40,371 bases of DNA from Paracoccaceae bacterium (lineage in GTDB: Bacteria > Pseudomonadota > Alphaproteobacteria > Rhodobacterales > Rhodobacteraceae): NCBI GenBank assembly GCA_019429405.1, contig JAHYIZ010000027.1:1-40371 (forward strand). Direction: 5' to 3'. Shown one piece after another: positions 15,216 to 22,963 of the stretch. The number at the start of each line of letters is the position of its first letter. Position 1 is the first letter of the stretch. The notes beneath the pieces are model-generated. The model ran no database searches and was not told where the DNA came from. It saw only the letters and a program-made list of their open reading frames with translations. Position numbers and translations under genes: made by a program.

Positions 15216-15242
15216 GGCCTGCCGGTCAGCGACCGGCGGGCC
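15216..15242. terminator. Bidirectional terminator-like hairpin
   Basis: A 12-bp stem (15216-15227 with 15231-15242, one G-T mismatch) closes on a 3-nt loop between the convergent AhpD-like gene and the DoxX gene. It overlaps the DoxX stop codon. No T-run is present. Confidence 0.6.
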
Positions 15243-15747
15243 TAGCCCGCGCGACCAGCGCGTCAAGCGAAAAGCGCCCGCCCCCGACCACCGCCAGCGC
15301 CGCCAACATCGCACACCACATCAGGCGCTGGTCAAGGATCAGCGCATAGGGGTCGGCATCAAGCAGCGCCCCCACCACCGCGTCGGGTACACCGTGCAGC
15401 CAGATGTCGGTGGCGCTCATCACCACGATGAACACCACCATCCCCAAGGCCGCCGCGCGGGTGGCAAGACCCAGCACCAGCAGCACCGGCAGCAGCGCCC
15501 CGGCCAGCGTGCCGAGCGCCACATAAAGCCGCCATGGCCAGCTGACCATCGCCGGGTCATAGGCTACCGCCTCCATGTAGTGCGGCAGTATCAGGAAATA
15601 GGCCTGATCGGTCAGCGCAAAACCGTCAATCTGGGTGGCCGCCGACGCAAGGAAGAACGGCAGCAGGCTAAGGGCGAACACCAACCGCAGCCCCAGCGAC
15701 AGCGCCGAGCCGAGCACGGGCGACACAGCACCGGGCGCGGGCACCAC
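15226..15747 (-). CDS. DoxX-family membrane protein
   Basis: A 173-residue protein with about four transmembrane helices of DoxX type: LGLRLVFALSLLPFFLASA near the N-terminus, then LYVALGTLAGALLPVLLVLGLATRAAALGMVVFIVVM and a final QRLMWCAMLAALAVVGGGRFSLDALV. Function of most DoxX proteins is unclear; some are linked to redox or sulfur stress. The GTG at 15747 begins on the base directly after the coaBC stop (TAG at 15750-15748), so it is probably translated from the coaBC transcript. Confidence 0.85.
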   Translation of the reverse strand: MVPAPGAVSPVLGSALSLGLRLVFALSLLPFFLASAATQIDGFALTDQAYFLILPHYMEAVAYDPAMVSWPWRLYVALGTLAGALLPVLLVLGLATRAAALGMVVFIVVMSATDIWLHGVPDAVVGALLDADPYALILDQRLMWCAMLAALAVVGGGRFSLDALVARARPAGR

Positions 15748-16947
15748 CTAGCGCGCCAGCGCGGCGGCAAGCCGCGCGGCAAGGCGGCGGGCCACTTCGG
15801 CCTTGCTCATGCGGGGCCAGCTTTCCGCGCCGTCGGCATCAATCACGGTCACCATGTTTTCCACGCCGCCCATGATGCCCGTTGCGGGGCTGACATCATT
15901 GGCCACGATCCAGTCGCAGCCCTTGCGCGCGCGCTTGGCCGAGGCGTGTTCCAGCACATTGTCGGTTTCGGCGGCAAAGCCCACCACCAGCGCGGGGCGC
16001 CCCTTTTTCAACTGGCTCACGCGGGCAAGGATGTCGGGGTTTTCCGCAAAATCCAGTTTCGGCGCGCTGCCGGTCGCGTCTTTCTTGAACTTGCGGTCGC
16101 TGGCGTTAGCCACGCGCCAATCGGCCACGGCGGCGGCAAATACCGCCGCATCGGCTGGCAGCGCGGCCTCGACCGCCGCCAGCATCTCGCGCGCGGTTTC
16201 CACCGGAACCACCTCAACCCCGGCGGGCGGCGGCACCGAGGCGGGGCCGGTGACAAAAGTCACCCGCGCGCCAAGGTCGGCCAGCGCCGCAGCCAGCGCC
16301 GCCCCCTGTGCCCCAGATGAGCGGTTGGCAATGTAGCGCACCGGGTCGATCGGTTCATGCGTCGGCCCCGAAGTGACCAGCACATGCCGCCCCGCCAGAG
16401 GCCCGTCGCCCATCGCGGCGCTGATTGCGGCGGCAATTTCCAATGGCTCTGCCATGCGCCCCGGCCCGAATTCGCCGCAGGCCATGTCGCCCTCGTTCGG
16501 GCCAACCACCGCCACGCCATCGGCGCGCAATTGCGCAATGCTGCGCTGTGTGGCCGGGTGCTGCCACATCCGCACGTTCATCGCCGGGGCGATCAGCACC
16601 CGCTTGTCGGTGGCCAGCAACAGCGTGCTCGCCAGATCGGGCGCCAGCCCCGCCGCAAGCTTGGCCATCAGGTCGGCAGTGGCCGGGGCCACCACCACAA
16701 GGTCGGCGGCGCGGGAAAGCTGGATGTGCCCCATCTCGGCCTCGTCGGTCAGATCGAACAGGTCGGTATGGCATTTGCCCCCGGCCAGCGCCGCAACCGC
16801 AAGCGGCGTCACGAACTCGGCCCCCGCGCGGGTCAGCACCGGCACCACGCGCGCGCCGCGTTCGTGAAGACGGCGGATCAGGTCAAGCGACTTGTAGGCC
16901 GCAATGCCGCCGCCGATGATCAGAAGAATGGTCTTGCCCGCCAGCAT
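15748..16947 (-). CDS. coaBC: Bifunctional phosphopantothenoylcysteine decarboxylase/phosphopantothenate-cysteine ligase
   Basis: A 399-residue bifunctional enzyme of coenzyme A synthesis that couples cysteine to 4'-phosphopantothenate and then decarboxylates the product. The N-terminal flavoprotein CoaC domain shows GGGIAAYKSLDLIRRL, the active-site APAMNVRMWQHPATQ and EFGPGRMAEP. The C-terminal CoaB domain shows TSGPTHEPIDPVRYIANRSS and the KKDATGSAPKLDFAENPDIL segment with its catalytic lysines. Length is normal. The ATG at 16947 is preceded by GGGGGTG; a TTG at 16959 is less likely. The DoxX gene follows without a gap. Confidence 0.97.
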   Translation of the reverse strand: MLAGKTILLIIGGGIAAYKSLDLIRRLHERGARVVPVLTRAGAEFVTPLAVAALAGGKCHTDLFDLTDEAEMGHIQLSRAADLVVVAPATADLMAKLAAGLAPDLASTLLLATDKRVLIAPAMNVRMWQHPATQRSIAQLRADGVAVVGPNEGDMACGEFGPGRMAEPLEIAAAISAAMGDGPLAGRHVLVTSGPTHEPIDPVRYIANRSSGAQGAALAAALADLGARVTFVTGPASVPPPAGVEVVPVETAREMLAAVEAALPADAAVFAAAVADWRVANASDRKFKKDATGSAPKLDFAENPDILARVSQLKKGRPALVVGFAAETDNVLEHASAKRARKGCDWIVANDVSPATGIMGGVENMVTVIDADGAESWPRMSKAEVARRLAARLAAALAR

Positions 16948-17005
16948 GTTCACCCCCAAGGCTTCGGGCGAAGTCTAGGAGCCGCCGCGGGGGGGCGCAA
17001 GCGGC

Positions 17006-17803
17006 CTAGCGGAAGACCGCGCAGGGGTCTTCGCGCGGGGCGGGGTCGGTGACGATCCAGTAATCAAAGGGCTGGTCGGGGTCGGCGGGGGCCTCGATCT
17101 GGCCGATACTCAGAACCGGCAGGTCGGGCATCGCCGCGTGCAATGCGACGGGCAGGCCAAAATCGGTGCGCGCGTGGCCCGAACCGGTAATCACCGCCAC
17201 CGGTCCGCCGGTCTGCAAAAGCGCCTCGATCACCGCGCGCGCCAATACTGCATCGCGCAGCCGCTGCGCTTCGACCATGCCCGCCATACGCTCGGGCGGC
17301 AGTGCGTTGCAATGCGCCGCAAGTTGCTCGGCCTCAAGCGCCGCCTGATCGTGCGCGCTCATGGGCCGTGTCAGGCCGAACCGCGCCGCCTCGTCGCCAA
17401 AGGCCGCAGCCGCCCCTTCGTTCATCGCGCGCATCAAGTCTGCGCGCGCCACATCGGCGCCGCGAATGGTGGCCTCGGGCGCCGCCTCGAAAATCGGGTA
17501 ATACATCGCAAAATCGGGCCAGCCCGACGCCTCCCACGCCAGCGCCACGCCCAGCCTTTCGGCGCTCTCGCGGTTGGCGGGGGTGGCATATGAGGCGCGC
17601 TCGTCGCTGAGCATTTCAAACACGATGGCCGAGGGGCGCAAGAAGGTTACCGCCAGCGCCTGATTGGCGTGATGCGCGGGGTTGTCGTGCACCTCGCCCA
17701 AGATCACCACCGGCGCACGCAAGCCGGGCAAGGCCTCGGGGCCGATCTCGGCTGCGCCGGCAGGCATGGCAAGTGCAAACGCAAGGGCGGCAAGGGCTTT
17801 CAT
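17006..17803 (-). CDS. ChaN-family exported protein (haem-binding type)
   Basis: A 265-residue ChaN-like protein with signal peptide MKALAALAFALAMPAGAA; no lipobox cysteine is seen at the cleavage site, so it appears soluble or periplasmic. Family landmarks are VVILGEVHDNPAHHANQ near residue 35, FEMLSDE, and VAVITGSGHARTDFGLP near 205. ChaN of Campylobacter binds haem; a haem or iron role is inferred. The ATG at 17803 overlaps the rpoH stop in an ATGA, so translation is coupled to the sigma factor and expression should follow the rpoH promoter. Confidence 0.87.
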   Translation of the reverse strand: MKALAALAFALAMPAGAAEIGPEALPGLRAPVVILGEVHDNPAHHANQALAVTFLRPSAIVFEMLSDERASYATPANRESAERLGVALAWEASGWPDFAMYYPIFEAAPEATIRGADVARADLMRAMNEGAAAAFGDEAARFGLTRPMSAHDQAALEAEQLAAHCNALPPERMAGMVEAQRLRDAVLARAVIEALLQTGGPVAVITGSGHARTDFGLPVALHAAMPDLPVLSIGQIEAPADPDQPFDYWIVTDPAPREDPCAVFR

Positions 17804-18669
17804 GCCCACAGGTCTTGCACACCAACCCCCCGCGCGGCAAGTGCGCGGCGCAACTTGCCCAAGGCGACGGCCTCGATCTGGCGCACCCGCTCTTTTGAGA
17901 TGCCAAGCTCGCTGCCCAGGTCTTCAAGCGTGCGCGGCGCCTCGCGCAGCCGCCGCGCTGTGATGATGCGCTGCTCGCGCGTGCTCAGCGTTGCCAGCGC
18001 AGCACCCATCCAGCCCTTGAGCCGCCCCAGATCAAGCGCCTGCGGCACGCTTTCAGCGGCCCCCGGCGCATCATCCTCAAGCGTGTCGACCCATTCCTGC
18101 GCACTCGCCTCAGCCGCGATCGGCACATTGAGCGACAGGTCGCCCGCCGCAAGGCGCATCCGCATGGTTTCAACATCAGCCTCGGGAACACCAAGCCTGG
18201 CGGCAACGCGCGCGCGCAGATCATCGGCACCCAGTCGCTCGCCAGCCTCGCGACAGATTTCCGCCTCAACACGGCGAAGGTTGAAAAAGAGCGATTTGTG
18301 GGCAGTTGTTGCCCCGGTTCGCACTAGTGAATAGTTGCGCATTGTAAAGTCTTGCAGCGCCGCCCTGACCCACCAGACTGCATAGGTCGAAAAGCGGTTG
18401 CCGCGCTCGGGGTCAAATTTATGCGCCGCCTTCAGCAGCCCGACGGTGGCTTCCTGCACCAGTTCTTCCATCGACGCGCCGTAGCGGCGAAAACGCGCCG
18501 CCATCGAAACCGCAAGCTTCATATAGGCAGCCACAAGCCGTGCCAATGCCGCCTCGTTGCCACGTTCATGCCAGGCGCGCGCCAAGGCCAGTTCGGTGTC
18601 GGCATCGAGCATTTCGCCCCGCATCGCGCGGCGCAGGTAACTTTCGGTCTGGATACCGTCAAATGCCAT
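17800..18669 (-). CDS. rpoH: RNA polymerase sigma-32 factor, RpoHII-like
   Basis: A 289-residue group 3 sigma factor. Region 2 (ARLVAAYMKLAVSMAARFRRYGASMEELVQEATVGLL, then FDPERGNRFSTYAVWWVRAALQDF) leads into TAHKSLFFNLRR, the RpoH box, and region 4 ends with ELGISKERVRQIEAVALGKLRRAL. Alphaproteobacteria often carry two RpoH proteins; the short length, a QKSLFFNLRR-like box and a candidate RpoE promoter at 18717-18746 point to RpoHII, which in Rhodobacter serves photooxidative-stress control. GGAGG 5 nt before the ATG at 18669 sets the start; an open frame back to 18846 is non-coding. chaN is coupled downstream. Confidence 0.93.
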   Translation of the reverse strand: MAFDGIQTESYLRRAMRGEMLDADTELALARAWHERGNEAALARLVAAYMKLAVSMAARFRRYGASMEELVQEATVGLLKAAHKFDPERGNRFSTYAVWWVRAALQDFTMRNYSLVRTGATTAHKSLFFNLRRVEAEICREAGERLGADDLRARVAARLGVPEADVETMRMRLAAGDLSLNVPIAAEASAQEWVDTLEDDAPGAAESVPQALDLGRLKGWMGAALATLSTREQRIITARRLREAPRTLEDLGSELGISKERVRQIEAVALGKLRRALAARGVGVQDLWA

Positions 18670-18716
18670 GTTTGCCTCCATCTGGCGGCGCTTGCGCGGC
18701 GCGCCGGTTCTGATCA

Positions 18717-18746
18717 TCAATACGCGGCGGACGCGTGATCGGATCA
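18717..18746 (-). promoter_or_regulatory. Candidate RpoE/ECF11-type promoter of rpoH
   Basis: On the minus strand TGATCC (18746-18741) is followed after 16 nt by CGTA (18724-18721) and TTGA. This matches the TGATCC ... CGTA pattern of RpoE (ECF11) promoters in Rhodobacter. The predicted leader to the rpoH ATG is about 40 nt. In Rhodobacter sphaeroides rpoHII is a direct RpoE target. Confidence 0.6.
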
Positions 18747-18771
18747 CGACCCGGCACAAAAGGGGGCGCCC

Positions 18772-18990
18772 ATGGGCTATGACCTTGCCATCGGAGACCG
18801 CAGCTACGCCCGTTGGTCGCTGCGCGGCTGGCTTCTGTTCGCGCATGGCGGCATTGCAGTGACCACACAGTCCGGGCGCCTCGATCAGTCCGGGCGCCTC
18901 TATTCGCCCGACTTCGCGCGGCTGATGGCCACATTCGCGCCGGCGCGCCTAGCCCGGTACTGCCGCCTGAGCGTGGTTAATCAAAATTAA
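18772..18990 (+). pseudogene. Truncated glutathione S-transferase gene (N-terminal fragment)
   Basis: The 72-codon frame begins like an intact GST of the YDLAIGDRSY-WSLRGWLLF type (MGYDLAIGDRSYARWSLRGW), with AGGGGG before the ATG, and stays recognisable to DFARLMATFAPAR near residue 58. It then loses similarity (LARYCRLSVVNQN) and stops at 18990; the rest of the thioredoxin-like domain and the entire helical domain of a GST of about 200 residues are missing. An in-frame 18-bp tandem duplication at 18868-18903 inserts six residues (QSGRLD/QSGRLY). The fragment is divergent from rpoH and runs into the comM promoter. A short expressed protein cannot be excluded, but it would lack the glutathione site. 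Confidence 0.75.
18868..18903 (+). repeat. 18-bp tandem duplication inside the GST remnant
   Basis: CAGTCCGGGCGCCTCGAT (18868-18885) is followed directly by CAGTCCGGGCGCCTCTAT (18886-18903), 17 of 18 bases identical, in frame with the GST reading frame. Confidence 0.9.
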
Positions 18991-19002
18991 CCATTCCTAA
19001 AC
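18974..19002 (+). promoter_or_regulatory. CtrA-like box and inverted repeat upstream of comM
   Basis: TTAACCATTCCTAAAC (18987-19002) fits the CtrA consensus TTAA-N7-TTAAC with one mismatch and includes the TTAACCAT core. It overlaps a perfect 8-bp inverted repeat TGGTTAAT-CAAA-ATTAACCA (18974-18993). It ends 45 nt before the comM start. CtrA controls competence-like genes including comM in Rhodobacter capsulatus and some roseobacters. Confidence 0.5.
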
Positions 19003-19046
19003 CCTTGCGGCCTAAGCCCTTTGCCTGGGCAGGATGCGGGTGCAAG

Positions 19047-20561
19047 ATGGTGGCGCAAATCCATACCGTCGCCTTTGATGGCGTCGAGGCGAGACTGGTC
19101 GAGGTGCAATGCGCGCTCGCCCAAGGCCTTCCCGGCTTTGCCATCGTGGGCCTGCCCGACAAGGCGGTATCCGAAGCGCGCGAACGCGTGCGCGCGGCCT
19201 TGGGCGCGCTGTCCATCGCGTTGCCATCAAAGAAGATCACCGTCAATCTCTCGCCCGCCGACTTGCCCAAGGAAGGCTCGCATTTCGACCTGCCGATCGC
19301 GCTGGCGCTGCTGGCCGCCATCGAGATCTTGCCACGCGAAGATGTCGAGGCCTGCGTGGCGCTCGGCGAGCTGGCACTTGACGGGCGGCTGATCGCGGTG
19401 GCAGGCGCCCTGCCCGCCGCAATGGCCGCAGCCGAACACGACCGCACATTGATCTGCCCCGCCGCTTGCGGTGCCGAAGCAGCATGGGTCGGCGCAACTC
19501 TGGTGCTCGCCCCCGCCACACTCGCCGAGGCCATAGCGCATTTCACCGGTCGCTCACCGCTTGGCCGCGCCCGCCCGGGCGAGGTGCTGCGCGACCCCGT
19601 GCCGCGCGATCTGCGTGATGTGAAGGGGCAGGAACGGGCCAAGCGCGCGCTCGAAATCGCTGCGGCGGGCCGCCATCATTTGCTGATGGTCGGCGCGCCG
19701 GGTGCCGGCAAATCCATGCTCGCCGCGCGCATTCCCGGCATCCTGCCGCCGCTTTCCCCCGCCGAAGCGCTTGAAACCTCGATGATCCACTCGCTTTCCG
19801 GGCTGATTTCCGAAGGTGGTATTTCGCGCACAAGGCCGTTTCGTGAACCACACCACACCGCCTCGATGGCCGCCATCGTCGGCGGCGGGCGCGGCGCAAA
19901 GCCGGGCGAGATCAGCCTTGCGCATAACGGCGTGCTGTTCATGGATGAGTTTCCCGAATACCCGCGCGCGGTGCTCGAAACCCTGCGCCAACCGATCGAG
20001 ACCGGCGAAGTGGTGGTGGCGCGCGCCAACGCGCATGTGCGCTACCCTTGCCGCTTTCTGCTGGTCGCGGCGGCGAACCCCTGCAAATGCGGCCATCTGG
20101 CCGACCCCGCCCGCGCGTGCTCCCGCGTGCCGATGTGCGGCGAAGACTACCTCGGGCGCATCTCCGGGCCGCTGATGGACCGCTTCGATCTGCGCATCGA
20201 GGTGCCGCCCGTGGCCTATTCCGACCTCGATCTGCCTGCCTCTGGCGATAGCTCTTCCGACGTGGCGGCACGGGTGCAAGCCGCGCGCCAACTGCAGGAT
20301 GCGCGCTACGCCGCCCACCCGGCGGTTCGGGTAAACTCAGAGGCCGAAGGCGCGCTGCTCGATCAGATCGCCGGCCCGGATGCCGAGGGCCGGGCGCTGC
20401 TGGCACGGGTGGCCGAGCGCTTCGGCCTGACCGCGCGCGGCTACCACCGCGTGCTGCGGGTGGCGCGCACCATCGCCGACCTTGACGGCTCCACATCGCT
20501 GCGCCTGCCGCATATCGCGGAAGCGGTCAGTTACCGACTGACCCTTGCCGCCGGGCGCTGA
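19047..20561 (+). CDS. comM: YifB/ComM-type Mg-chelatase-like AAA+ ATPase
   Basis: A 504-residue ATPase. The N-terminal Lon-like domain (FAIVGLPDKAVSEARERVRA and KKITVNLSPADLPKEGSHFD) is followed by the Walker A motif GAPGAGKS near residues 216-223, a Walker B region GVLFMDEFPE and a four-cysteine zinc segment (NPCKCGHL then CSRVPMCG). ComM is a helicase that promotes branch migration during integration of incoming DNA and, in Rhodobacter capsulatus, is needed in recipients of gene transfer agent DNA. The ATG at 19047 fits the family start MVAQIHTVAFDG. The stop converges with gshB. Confidence 0.95.
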   Translation: MVAQIHTVAFDGVEARLVEVQCALAQGLPGFAIVGLPDKAVSEARERVRAALGALSIALPSKKITVNLSPADLPKEGSHFDLPIALALLAAIEILPREDVEACVALGELALDGRLIAVAGALPAAMAAAEHDRTLICPAACGAEAAWVGATLVLAPATLAEAIAHFTGRSPLGRARPGEVLRDPVPRDLRDVKGQERAKRALEIAAAGRHHLLMVGAPGAGKSMLAARIPGILPPLSPAEALETSMIHSLSGLISEGGISRTRPFREPHHTASMAAIVGGGRGAKPGEISLAHNGVLFMDEFPEYPRAVLETLRQPIETGEVVVARANAHVRYPCRFLLVAAANPCKCGHLADPARACSRVPMCGEDYLGRISGPLMDRFDLRIEVPPVAYSDLDLPASGDSSSDVAARVQAARQLQDARYAAHPAVRVNSEAEGALLDQIAGPDAEGRALLARVAERFGLTARGYHRVLRVARTIADLDGSTSLRLPHIAEAVSYRLTLAAGR

Positions 20562-20565
20562 GAAA

Positions 20566-20591
20566 CGGCCCTGCGCGCCAGGAACGGGCCG
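20566..20591. terminator. Weak hairpin between convergent comM and gshB
   Basis: CGGCCC (20566-20571) can pair with GGGCCG (20586-20591) across a 14-nt loop in the 33-bp gap between the two stop codons. It has no T-run and a short stem. Confidence 0.35.
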
Positions 20592-20594
20592 CCG

Positions 20595-21539
20595 CTACCC
20601 GGCCCGCTTGGCTTCGATCACCTGCCAGATCCGCTCGGCGGTATTTGTGCCGTCAAACCGCTCCAGCTCCTGAATGCCGGTTGGCGAGGTGACGTTGATC
20701 TCGGTCAGCCAGTCGCCGATCACGTCGATGCCGACAAAGACCTGCCCTTTTTCGCGCAACAGAGGGCCGATTCGTGCGCAAATCTCGCGGTCGCGCGCGG
20801 TCAGACCAACTTGTTCGGGGCGCCCGCCCACATGCATGTTCGAACGCGTCTCGCCCTCGGCGGGCACCCGGTTGATCGCCCCCACAGGCTCGCCGTTGAT
20901 CAGGATGATGCGCTTGTCGCCCTTGACCACATCGGGCACGAATTTCTGTGCAATCAGCGGCTCGCGGTTGATGCCGCTGAAAAGCTCGTGCAGCGAAGCC
21001 AGATTGCGATCACCCGGATCAAGCCGAAACACCCCCGCACCACCGTTGCCATAAAGCGGCTTTAGGATGATGTCGCCGTGGCGGGCGCGAAAGGCGCGAA
21101 TCGTCGCCAGATCGCGCGCAATCAGCGTCGGCGGCGTCAAATCAGGGAAATCCAGCACCAGCAGCTTCTCGGGCGAGTTGCGCACCCAGAATGGATCATT
21201 CACCACCAGCGTTGCCGGATGGATGCGTTCCAGAAGATGCGTGGTGGTAATGTAGCCCATGTCAAACGGCGGGTCTTGCCGCAGCCAGACCACATCCCAG
21301 TCTGCCAGGGCGACCTCGGTTTCAGCGCCAAGCGTGAAATGGTCGCCGCGCACAGGGCGCACCTGCAGCGGCCATCCGCGCGCGATGATCCGCCCCTCGC
21401 GGTAAGCCAGCCGATCGGGTGTGTAATAGAACAGTCGATGCCCCCGCGCCTGCGCTTCCAGCGCAATTCGAAATGTGCTGTCGGCATCGATGTTGATCCC
21501 GCCGATCGGGTCCATCTGAATCGCGACTTTCAAGCCCAT
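20595..21539 (-). CDS. gshB: Glutathione synthase
   Basis: A 314-residue ATP-grasp enzyme that adds glycine to gamma-glutamylcysteine to complete glutathione. The start [20 protein letters not shown], the [18 protein letters not shown] segment, the [15 protein letters not shown] glycine-rich loop and the C-terminal [20 protein letters not shown] with metal-binding Glu and Asn are all typical. The length equals that of the E. coli enzyme. The ATG at 21539 has GGGGGT upstream; a GTG at 21560 is an alternative. yraN and rsmI lie just upstream on the same strand; this gene order is common in Rhodobacterales. Confidence 0.97.
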   Translation of the reverse strand: MGLKVAIQMDPIGGINIDADSTFRIALEAQARGHRLFYYTPDRLAYREGRIIARGWPLQVRPVRGDHFTLGAETEVALADWDVVWLRQDPPFDMGYITTTHLLERIHPATLVVNDPFWVRNSPEKLLVLDFPDLTPPTLIARDLATIRAFRARHGDIILKPLYGNGGAGVFRLDPGDRNLASLHELFSGINREPLIAQKFVPDVVKGDKRIILINGEPVGAINRVPAEGETRSNMHVGGRPEQVGLTARDREICARIGPLLREKGQVFVGIDVIGDWLTEINVTSPTGIQELERFDGTNTAERIWQVIEAKRAG

Positions 21540-21598
21540 GCGGCACCCCCATTCTGGCACCCTTCATGGCGCAGCTGCGCGTGCGACGCAACCGCGCC

Positions 21599-21955
21599 TC
21601 AGTCGAGCCCGAACGCATTTTCGAGAATTTCGATGCGCCCGACCGCATCGACCAGTGCTACGTCAAATCGCACCGCCGTGCCCTGCCCAAGGGGCTCGCC
21701 GGCGATAAATTCACTGGCCGACGCATAGATGCGGTCCATCTGCCTGCGCGAAAGACGTTCGGCGGCGCGGGCATGGGTTGCGGACTTCTTGACTTCGATG
21801 AACACGAGCCCCGCGCCTTCACGCGCAATCAGGTCGATCTCGCCGCCCGAACCGCGCCAGCGGCTGGCGGCAATACAGCGCCCGCTTTGCGCATAATGCG
21901 CCGCCACTTGCGCCTCTGCTGCCAGACCGTCTTGGTAGGAAACCGCTCCGCTCAT
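21599..21955 (-). CDS. YraN/UPF0102 family protein
   Basis: A 118-residue protein of the YraN family, which has an endonuclease-like fold of unproven activity. The family core is visible: GLAAEAQVAAHYAQSG, the RWRGSGGEIDLIARE segment with Glu and Asp of the nuclease-like centre, and LVFIEVKKSATHARAAERLSRRQ. It overlaps the rsmI stop by 4 nt (ATGA), the conserved rsmI-yraN pairing seen in many proteobacteria. Confidence 0.93.
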   Translation of the reverse strand: MSGAVSYQDGLAAEAQVAAHYAQSGRCIAASRWRGSGGEIDLIAREGAGLVFIEVKKSATHARAAERLSRRQMDRIYASASEFIAGEPLGQGTAVRFDVALVDAVGRIEILENAFGLD

Positions 21956-22863
21956 CCTTCCGCCTCCAATCGCAAGGCCATCTGGTAAACATCCCGCCGA
22001 GGCACACCCAGCGCTTCGGCAACCTCGGCAGCTGCCTCCTTCACGCGCATCCGCACCAACCTTTCGCGCAAGGCCGCCGCCACCTCTTCTGGCCCGGCAC
22101 GTTTGGCCGCAGCACGGTCCACCAGCACCACAATCTCTCCCTTGACGGATTGGCCGGAAAATCCGGCTGCAAGTTCCGCTAGCGTGCCGCGCCGCACCTC
22201 TTCAAAGCGTTTTGTCAATTCCCGCGCAACTGCCGCCTGTCGTTCACCCCCCAAGCATTGCACCAAGTCAATTAACATTTGGCCAACGCGTTTTGGCGAT
22301 TCGTAGAAGATCAGCGTTGCCTGAATATCCTTCATCGCTGAGAGCCAGGTTTTGCGCGCCGCTTTGGTTGCGGGGGGAAAGCCTGCGAACAGGAAACGAT
22401 CCGAGGGCAACCCCGAAACCGTCAGCGCCGCAAGCACCGCCGAGGGGCCGGGCGCGGCAAAGACCGCGGCACCCGCCTCCAGTGCGGCACGACCAAGCTG
22501 AAAGCCGGGGTCGGCCACCAGCGGCGTACCGGCTTCACTGGCATAGGCCACGCTCTTGCCCTCGGCCAGCGCGTGCAGCAGGCGCGGGCGCACCGCAGCC
22601 CCGCTATGATCATGATAGGCGACCATCGGGCGCCCCGAAAGTGCCACGCCATGGATGTCCATAAGATGGCGCAAAGTGCGCGTATCTTCTGCCGCCAGAA
22701 GGTCGGCAGACGCCAGAATATCGAGCCCGCGCAAGGTGATGTCGCGCGCCGCCCCGATCGGCGTGGCGACAAAATAGAGCCCCGGCGGCAGCCGCACAAT
22801 GGCATGCGTCACGCCGCCATGCGCCACCCGCTGGGTTCCGCCCGTCTGCGTAGTTTCCGTCAT
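21952..22863 (-). CDS. rsmI: 16S rRNA (cytidine-1402-2'-O)-methyltransferase
   Basis: A 303-residue SAM-dependent methyltransferase of the RsmI/tetrapyrrole-methylase type, which modifies C1402 in the ribosomal decoding centre. GLYFVATPIGAARDITLRGL near residue 35, AAEDTRTLRHLM, YHDHSG, SEAGTPLVADPG, and a long APGPSAVLAALTVSGLPSDRFLFAGFPP segment match the family. The ATG at 22863 fits the family length; an open frame runs back to 23187 but covers the divergent activator gene. It starts 100 bp from the divergent penicillin-binding-protein activator. Confidence 0.96.
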   Translation of the reverse strand: MTETTQTGGTQRVAHGGVTHAIVRLPPGLYFVATPIGAARDITLRGLDILASADLLAAEDTRTLRHLMDIHGVALSGRPMVAYHDHSGAAVRPRLLHALAEGKSVAYASEAGTPLVADPGFQLGRAALEAGAAVFAAPGPSAVLAALTVSGLPSDRFLFAGFPPATKAARKTWLSAMKDIQATLIFYESPKRVGQMLIDLVQCLGGERQAAVARELTKRFEEVRRGTLAELAAGFSGQSVKGEIVVLVDRAAAKRAGPEEVAAALRERLVRMRVKEAAAEVAEALGVPRRDVYQMALRLEAEG

Positions 22864-22897
22864 GCGCCACCGCCATTCGCCTGGTTTGCAAAGTTTA

Positions 22898-22912
22898 CTT
22901 CGCCCGGCGAAG
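22898..22912. promoter_or_regulatory. Palindrome in the rsmI/activator divergent promoter region
   Basis: CTTCGCC-C-GGCGAAG is a perfect 7-bp inverted repeat around one base, centred in the 100-bp region between the divergent starts at 22863 and 22964. It could be an operator. No protein is known to me that binds it. Confidence 0.3.
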
Positions 22913-22963
22913 CGCTTAGGCTCGCCCGCAATGCCCCTGTACCCAGATACGAGGACCGCCACC

